NCBI GenBank assembly: GCA_030765605.1 | Contig: JAVCCG010000017.1 | Coordinates: forward strand, 1-35,581 | Direction: 5' to 3' | Length of the DNA stretch: 35,581 nucleotides | DNA from: Candidatus Alcyoniella australis | Lineage (GTDB): Bacteria; Lernaellota; Lernaellaia; JAVCCG01; Alcyoniellaceae | In this document: in pieces, positions 30,707-35,581 of the stretch | Layout of the letters: every line of letters begins with the position of its first letter | How positions within the stretch are numbered: position 1 is the first letter of the stretch | Made by a program: the position numbers and the translations under genes | The notes under the pieces: model-generated | Seen by the model: the letters and a program-made list of their open reading frames with translations, nothing else | The model's database searches: none | What the model was told of the DNA's origin: nothing

Positions 30707-32338
30707 CTAGTTGACCTTGGTCGCCCAGATTTCCTTGTGCAGGTCCACGTACTGCACCTGGTAGACCAGCCAGTTGCGGGTCGGGTGGAACATCGGGTCG
30801 GTTTTGTAGGGGTGGCGCGAGCTCTCCAGCCGTCGAAGATCGCTGCCGTCGAGGTTGACCAGGAACAGGTCTGTAACGTAGTTGGCTTCGCCGCCGAACA
30901 CTCCCAGCGGCGTAACCATGCTGTTGCTCACCGGCTTGTTGGGGTTGATAAAGATTCCCTCGAACGCCAGTTGCTTCGAGTGCGGCGAGAACGCCGCCTC
31001 GCCAAAACCCTCGTAGTTATCGGCCGGAGCCAGCATCGGCTGGGCCAGCCCGCCGATGGCGTCGACGATCATTAGCACGTTGCCCACCTCGTCGGACGAG
31101 GAGTGCTGGTGAAAGGCGATTCTCAATCCATCGGGCGTGAAGAACGGCCTGGTCGAGAGGCCGTCGTTGGTCAGCTTCAGTGCGCCCACTCCGGGGCGAT
31201 AGGTGTAGATGTCGTCGCTGACGACGCGACCCAAGTCTTCGGTGGTGAAGCTGCGCGCGCGCGTGGTGGGTCGGCCCTGGAACGCCAGCAGATTCTCGTT
31301 GGGCGACCAGACCGGGTTGGAGGCCACGATGCCCGAGACCGTCTTGACCGTAGGCTGGCCCTCTTCCTGGAGGCGCATGACGTGCAGCAGCTCCGGGCCC
31401 CAATTGTAAACGTTGGAGCTGCCGCGGCTCATGGCGATGTAGGCCAGGTAGGAGCCGTCGGGGCTGGCTGCCGGCGAATGCCCCTGGGCGATCATCGTTG
31501 TTTTGTGTCGCCTGAGTTCCACGCGATACAGCACCGGTTTGCCGTCTTCCCCGGAGGCCTGGTACACCAGCTCCTCTTTTCCCGGAAGCCAGCAGTAACC
31601 CAGGTCCCAGACCTCCCAGGCCGTAAATTGCGCCAGCTCGATCTCCTCGCCACCGGGAAACTTCTTGACGATCAGCGTCGAATCCTGGGCCGGAGCCCGG
31701 TGCTGCACGGCGTCGCGCAACTGGTCGAACGCACCGAACAGCGTGAACTTGGGCGTTTTAACGAATGCGACGTACTTGCCGTCCGGACTAAAGCGCGGAT
31801 TGATCGCATCGAACTTGGCGTAGCCGGCGACGCGCACGGTGGAGGGAAAGACGAAAACCTTGAGGGCCGCCGCGGCCACCAGCAGCAGGATCAGTACGCC
31901 AATGATCTTCAGCCACGGCAAGCTGCGGCCGTCCGCGGATTGCGAATCGTCGTCGGAGCCGCTGGGCTCGGGCCGTAACGGCGGCAGCCCCTTGAGCCGG
32001 CGCAGCCGTTCCTTGATCAGCACGTTGCCCGGCGAGAGCTTGTCGGCGGCCTCGAAATGTTCGATCGCCCGGTCTTTGATCCCGGCATCCTTATAGTGCT
32101 GGGCCAGTTGCATATGCAGGGCCAACGATTCGGGTTTTTCCGTCAGCTCTTGGTGCAGGCTTTTAATTTTTTGCACCTCGTCGGCCGCAACGCCCTCGAG
32201 CACAATCTCCAGCTCGCGCTGGCGGTCGGCCCTCGGCGCGCTGACCAAGCGCATCCTGGCTCCGCAGTTGCTGCAGACAATGGCGTTTTGCAGGTTCGGC
32301 GTGCCGCAGCTGGAGCAAGTTTGCTGACCAGGACTCAT
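30707..32338 (-). CDS. Zinc-ribbon, single-pass membrane protein with TolB-like beta-propeller
   Basis: A 543-residue protein. It starts at ATG 32338 after GGGAGGG; a longer frame exists without a ribosome site. The N-terminal zinc ribbon (CSSC at 8-11, CSNC at 22-25) is followed by a TPR-like helical stretch (about 55-125), one membrane helix (about 148-168, WLKIIGVLILLLVAAAALKVF), and a large outer domain. That domain has repeated strands of the PD40/TolB type: NPRFSPDGKYVAFVK, AASPDGSYLAYIAM, NPVWSPNENLLAFQG, RPFFTPDGLRIAFHQ and AAFSPHSKQLAFEG. The orientation puts the ribbon in the cytoplasm and the propeller in the periplasm. The ligand and partner are unknown. It lies downstream of mutS2 on the same strand. 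Confidence 0.85.
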   Translation of the reverse strand: MSPGQQTCSSCGTPNLQNAIVCSNCGARMRLVSAPRADRQRELEIVLEGVAADEVQKIKSLHQELTEKPESLALHMQLAQHYKDAGIKDRAIEHFEAADKLSPGNVLIKERLRRLKGLPPLRPEPSGSDDDSQSADGRSLPWLKIIGVLILLLVAAAALKVFVFPSTVRVAGYAKFDAINPRFSPDGKYVAFVKTPKFTLFGAFDQLRDAVQHRAPAQDSTLIVKKFPGGEEIELAQFTAWEVWDLGYCWLPGKEELVYQASGEDGKPVLYRVELRRHKTTMIAQGHSPAASPDGSYLAYIAMSRGSSNVYNWGPELLHVMRLQEEGQPTVKTVSGIVASNPVWSPNENLLAFQGRPTTRARSFTTEDLGRVVSDDIYTYRPGVGALKLTNDGLSTRPFFTPDGLRIAFHQHSSSDEVGNVLMIVDAIGGLAQPMLAPADNYEGFGEAAFSPHSKQLAFEGIFINPNKPVSNSMVTPLGVFGGEANYVTDLFLVNLDGSDLRRLESSRHPYKTDPMFHPTRNWLVYQVQYVDLHKEIWATKVN

Positions 32339-32440
32339 GCAATCCCTCCCTAGTGCGATGCAACGCAGAGGTTGAGGCGCACTTGATGAACCATATTGCA
32401 TTCGACGCGAGTTGACCCAAATTATTTTACGGATGCGCGC

Positions 32441-34852
32441 TTAAAGCAACTCGAGCTCGACGATCGCCACGCCGCCGCCGCCCTCGCCGCGCTCGCCGGG
32501 TCGCCACGAGGCCACGTAGGGGGATTGCGTCAGGTATTCGCGCACGAGCCCTTTGAGTACGCCCGAGCCGTGGCCGTGGATGATCGTTACCCGGCCGCGG
32601 CTGTCGCGCATCGCACGGTCGAGAAAATACTGGGTGCGGGCCAGGGCCTCCTCGGCGATAGTCCCGCGCAGGTCCAGCCGGTTCGCATCGTTCCCAAGCG
32701 TCGCAGCATCGGCGGGAGTTTCTCGCTCGAGACTGATGCGGGTGATCGTCTCGCTTCCACCACTCGCGCCCCGGAGCGGCAGCGCCACGTCGTCGGCCGC
32801 CAGGGTGATCACCGCCGAGCCCAGCTGCACACGCACCTCGCTGCGGTGGTCCGGGCCGGTGACCAGCTTGCCGTGGGCGTTCATCGGCGCGACCACTACC
32901 TCGTCGCCGGGCCGTAGCGCCGACCAGTCGTGGATCAGCACGCTCTCGATGGTTTTACGTTGCGAGGATTTTTCGGGCGCCGCCTGGACCACCAGGCGTT
33001 CGACCAGGCGGATCTCCTCGCGCGCCCCCTGGGCAGTTCGGTCCGAGGGCTCGGAGCGGAACGCGGCCAGCGCGGTCTTGATTTTCTGCCGCGCGCGGTC
33101 GGCCTCGCGCCGGATATTCTCCGCGGTCCTGCGTTGCAGCTCCTCGCGGCGCTCGCGTAAACGCCGGGTGATCTTGCGCTGCTTTTCGCGCTCCTCCGCG
33201 GCCTGATGCGCGTACTGCGCGGCTTTGTTCGACTGATCGATCAGCTTCTGGCGTTCGCGGTCGAGGCGTTCGATCGCGCCCTCGATCAGGCTCGCGCCCG
33301 AGCCGACGAGCTGCTCGGCGCGGTCGATCAGTTCAACGGGCAGTCCCAGTTTGCGAGCGATCGACAGCGCGGAACTGCGGCCGGGAACCCGCGGCAGAAA
33401 GCGGTAGGTCGGGACCATCCGCCGCTCGTCGAACTCCACGCTGCCGTTGTCGAATCCCTCGCGGCTCTCGGCCAGGGCCGCGAGTTCGGCGAAGTGGGTG
33501 GTGACCATCGTGCGGCAATCGCGCGACGCCAGCACTTCGAGCAGCGCCGTGGCCAAGGCTACGCCCTGGCGCGGGTCGGTCCCCTCGCCGACCTCGTCGA
33601 GCAGCACCAGGCTACGCTCGTCGATTCCGGCCAGGATCTCGCGGATCGTCTCCAGGTGTGCCGAGAAGCTGCTCAGGTGCGCCTCGAGGCTCTGCTCGTC
33701 GCCGATGTCCGCGAACACCGCGCCAAACAGAGCGATCTGCGAGCCGTCGCCGCAGGGCAGGTGCATCCCGGTACGGGCCATCAGCGCGAACAGCCCCAGG
33801 GTCTTGAGCAGCACGGTCTTGCCGCCGGTGTTCGGGCCGGTGACCACCAGCGTCGTGGTCGCGGGGCCGATCTCCAGATCGTTGGGCACGACCTCATCGC
33901 CGGCGAGCACCAGCAGCGGGTGCCGCGCCGCACGCAGCACCACCTGGCGGTCGACGCTGATCTGCGGCTCGACAGCGGACATCCGCTCGGCGAGCAACGC
34001 CCGGGCCATGATCGCGTCGAGCTCGATCAGGCACTTGCCCGCGTCGAGCAGCCCCGGGGCCACCTGCAGCACGCGGCCGCTGAGTTCGCGCCTGATCCGC
34101 GTCTCCTCGTGGCGGACCTGCAGCTCGCAGGTGCGCAGGTCGTTGCCCAGGCGCGTGACCTCGCGCGGCTCGATGAACAGGCTGGCGCCCGAGGAGGAGA
34201 TGTCGTGCACAATGCCTTCGATGCGGCTTTTGTGCTCGATCTTTACCGGGACCACGTATCGGCCCGAGCGTACCGTGACCAGCCGTTCCTGCAGATACTG
34301 CGTCACGGCCGGTGTGTCGAGCAGCCGGTCGAAGGTCTCGCCGATCTGCTCGCGCAGCCGAATCTGACGGGCGCGCAGGCGCTCGAGCTCGGGGCTGGCC
34401 GTGTCGAGCATCTGCCCCTGGTCGTCGAAGCAGCGTAGGATCTCGTGCTCGACCCCCTTGGCCGAGACCAGCCGCCGTGTGCGCTGGTGCAGCAGCGGCA
34501 GGTCGCTGTGCATCTCGTTGATCGTCTGCTTGATCAGCCGCGAGCAACGCAAGGTGCGGGCCACGGCGATCAGCTCGTCGGGATCGAGCGCAGCGTCGAG
34601 CCGCACGCGTTTGATCACGTCGTCCAGGTCGTGGACGCCATCGAAGTTCAGGTCGCGACCGGTGGAGAGTACCCCGCGCGACTCGGATGTCTCGGCCAGA
34701 TCCGCGCGGACTTGATCGAGGTCGCTTTGCGGCTCGAGCGCCCGGCAAGCAGCGGCGCCGCCGCGGGTGCGGGCGAAGCCGGCTAAATACTGCAGCAGCC
34801 TGGGCCAGTCCAACGCGGCCAGCGTGCGCCGCTCTAGGGTCTCACGCGCCAT
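32441..34852 (-). CDS. mutS2: MutS2 family ATPase/endonuclease
   Basis: An 803-residue protein. Visible parts are the core and clamp domains, Walker A TGPNTGGKTVLLKTLG (about 337-346), FADIGDEQSLEAHLSSFSAHL, Walker B LVLLDEVGEGTDPRQG (about 415), a Glu/Arg-rich coiled coil (about 520-600) and a C-terminal Smr domain (about 725-803) with LDLRG and IIHGHGSGVLK, the nuclease-associated motifs. It lacks the mismatch-recognition domain of MutS. MutS2 proteins suppress recombination or split stalled or collided ribosomes. It follows the upstream membrane-protein gene by one base (TGA-G-ATG), so translation is probably coupled. Confidence 0.95.
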   Translation of the reverse strand: MARETLERRTLAALDWPRLLQYLAGFARTRGGAAACRALEPQSDLDQVRADLAETSESRGVLSTGRDLNFDGVHDLDDVIKRVRLDAALDPDELIAVARTLRCSRLIKQTINEMHSDLPLLHQRTRRLVSAKGVEHEILRCFDDQGQMLDTASPELERLRARQIRLREQIGETFDRLLDTPAVTQYLQERLVTVRSGRYVVPVKIEHKSRIEGIVHDISSSGASLFIEPREVTRLGNDLRTCELQVRHEETRIRRELSGRVLQVAPGLLDAGKCLIELDAIMARALLAERMSAVEPQISVDRQVVLRAARHPLLVLAGDEVVPNDLEIGPATTTLVVTGPNTGGKTVLLKTLGLFALMARTGMHLPCGDGSQIALFGAVFADIGDEQSLEAHLSSFSAHLETIREILAGIDERSLVLLDEVGEGTDPRQGVALATALLEVLASRDCRTMVTTHFAELAALAESREGFDNGSVEFDERRMVPTYRFLPRVPGRSSALSIARKLGLPVELIDRAEQLVGSGASLIEGAIERLDRERQKLIDQSNKAAQYAHQAAEEREKQRKITRRLRERREELQRRTAENIRREADRARQKIKTALAAFRSEPSDRTAQGAREEIRLVERLVVQAAPEKSSQRKTIESVLIHDWSALRPGDEVVVAPMNAHGKLVTGPDHRSEVRVQLGSAVITLAADDVALPLRGASGGSETITRISLERETPADAATLGNDANRLDLRGTIAEEALARTQYFLDRAMRDSRGRVTIIHGHGSGVLKGLVREYLTQSPYVASWRPGERGEGGGGVAIVELELL

Positions 34853-34853
34853 C

Positions 34854-35549
34854 TCAGGTTCCTGGTTTGCGGCGCGGGCGGCGTAGGTCGAACCTGCCGC
34901 GGATGCTGTCGTCGATCAGCAACGTGCCCTGGAATACCTGGAACTGCAGGTCGCTGGAGAAGCTGTCGCTGCCGTTGAGTTCGATCTTGTGCGCCAACGG
35001 ACCATCGGGTCCCTCGAGTCGAAATCGGAAGGATCCGGAGAGCCTGTTTTGCAGACCCTCGGTGCGAAGCACGATTCCGGGCGTGGCAACCTCGGACAGT
35101 TCGGGCGGCAGCTCGTCAAAATCGAGCAGTTCCAGCCGGCCGACGAGGATTGTCTGTGTCTGGCTTTTGCTCATCCGCTGCTCGATTATGTTGAATCGCG
35201 TCTCGATTTTGCCGCTGTCGGAAAACGCCAGCCGTCCGTGGAACTCGTCCCCCTGATATTCGTAGTGCGGCGCGTGCGGCCAGAGGGCCAGGACCAACAG
35301 CAGCGCCAGCAATACGCAGGCCAGCAGCACGAAGGTCGGCATCGGCAGGCCCAGGACCTTGCGCTGTTTGGGCGTCATCTGCCCGACGCGCACGGCCTCG
35401 CGGGTCAGGCTCCTGATGCGTTCCGAGCGGTCCTGGGTTTCGTTTAATCGTATCGGCCGCCGTTCGCGGCGTCGCTGGGCCTGGGCCTTGCCGCGCTCGA
35501 CGATCCGGGCGACATCCGAATGCTCGTCGTCCTGCTTGCGTCTGCTCAT
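34854..35549 (-). CDS. Single-pass membrane protein of unknown function upstream of mutS2
   Basis: A 231-residue protein. The first 68 residues are highly charged (RRKQDDEHSD, RRRERRPIRLNETQDRSERI), then there is one membrane helix (about 71-90, PTFVLLACVLLALLLVLALW), and an outer domain of 140 residues predicted to be mostly beta (YEYQGDEFHGRLAFSDSGKIETRFNI). I do not recognise a family. There are no Cys. It is one base upstream of mutS2. A TATTAT box lies only six bases before the ATG, and no ribosome site is seen, so the mRNA may be leaderless. Confidence 0.75.
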   Translation of the reverse strand: MSRRKQDDEHSDVARIVERGKAQAQRRRERRPIRLNETQDRSERIRSLTREAVRVGQMTPKQRKVLGLPMPTFVLLACVLLALLLVLALWPHAPHYEYQGDEFHGRLAFSDSGKIETRFNIIEQRMSKSQTQTILVGRLELLDFDELPPELSEVATPGIVLRTEGLQNRLSGSFRFRLEGPDGPLAHKIELNGSDSFSSDLQFQVFQGTLLIDDSIRGRFDLRRPRRKPGT

Positions 35550-35555
35550 CGCACC

Positions 35556-35561
35556 ATAATA
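35556..35561 (-). promoter_or_regulatory. -10-like box 6 nt before the start codon of the mutS2-operon membrane gene
   Basis: On the minus strand, TATTAT (35561-35556) is followed by six bases and ATG at 35549. This is the spacing expected when transcription starts at or next to the start codon. Confidence 0.35.
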
Positions 35562-35567
35562 TCAAAA

Positions 35568-35580
35568 CACGGCAGCCGTG
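35568..35580. promoter_or_regulatory. 13-bp palindrome at the right window edge
   Basis: CACGGC-A-GCCGTG lies 19 bp upstream of the start codon of the membrane gene, just upstream of its -10-like box. It may be an operator or a terminator stem of a gene beyond the edge. The edge prevents a better call. Confidence 0.3.
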
Positions 35581-35581
35581 G

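Overview
The window reads as a GC-rich chromosome segment from an anaerobic or microaerobic Gram-negative bacterium of deltaproteobacterial or myxobacterial type. The signs are a multihaem periplasmic cytochrome c, a sigma-54 enhancer-binding protein, the NifX-like/DUF5320/ferredoxin-ATPase cluster common in anaerobes, a FadL-type outer-membrane protein, lipoproteins with long Asp-rich linkers after the lipobox, and a selenocysteine-containing redox lipoprotein. I cannot fix the phylum from sequence alone. No rRNA, tRNA, CRISPR array, transposase or phage gene was seen.

Layout. (1) 1-2927, minus strand: an operon for a NifX-like protein, a DUF5320 protein, a tiny Gly-rich zinc-ribbon protein, an octahaem cytochrome c and a MinD/Mrp-like ATPase with two 4Fe-4S motifs (cut by the left edge). 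A PAS/sigma-54-type regulator (3083-4408) is divergent, with two near-identical palindromes in the intergenic region. (2) 4501-6553: a GMP-synthase ATP-pyrophosphatase subunit without an amidotransferase domain, then on the minus strand a peroxiredoxin-like selenoprotein lipoprotein translationally coupled to tspO. (3) 6705-13197: a large secreted beta-propeller lipoprotein, divergent from a FadL-family porin and an Ig-like-repeat lipoprotein; a good Fur-box match lies in the divergent region. (4) 13354-14858: three small membrane proteins, including DUF2752. (5) 14818-21347: an envelope-glycan locus with a GT39-like membrane glycosyltransferase, a CsaB-type pyruvyltransferase that apparently starts at ATT, two family-2 glycosyltransferases and a B12-binding radical SAM enzyme; the last four have overlapping ends. 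(6) 21365-28865: mtnP and rlmN (4-nt overlap), a zinc-ribbon/BamE-like membrane protein, a CAP-domain protein, an alpha/beta-hydrolase lipoprotein, a PfkB sugar kinase and a rhomboid-TPR protein. (7) 28881-30595: an AT-richer two-gene restriction-modification island with a PaeR7I/XhoI-type endonuclease and a beta-class DNA methyltransferase. (8) 30707-35549, minus strand: a zinc-ribbon/TolB-like protein, mutS2 and an unknown single-pass membrane protein.

The observations most worth following are the UGA-decoded selenoprotein, whose stem-loop fits a bacterial SECIS and which standard gene calling would split in two; the first operon, which puts a periplasmic octahaem cytochrome together with cytoplasmic metal-cluster proteins under a likely dedicated regulator; the CsaB ATT start; the glycan operon with an embedded cobalamin-type radical SAM enzyme; and the XhoI-type system paired with a methyltransferase class different from that of PaeR7I.
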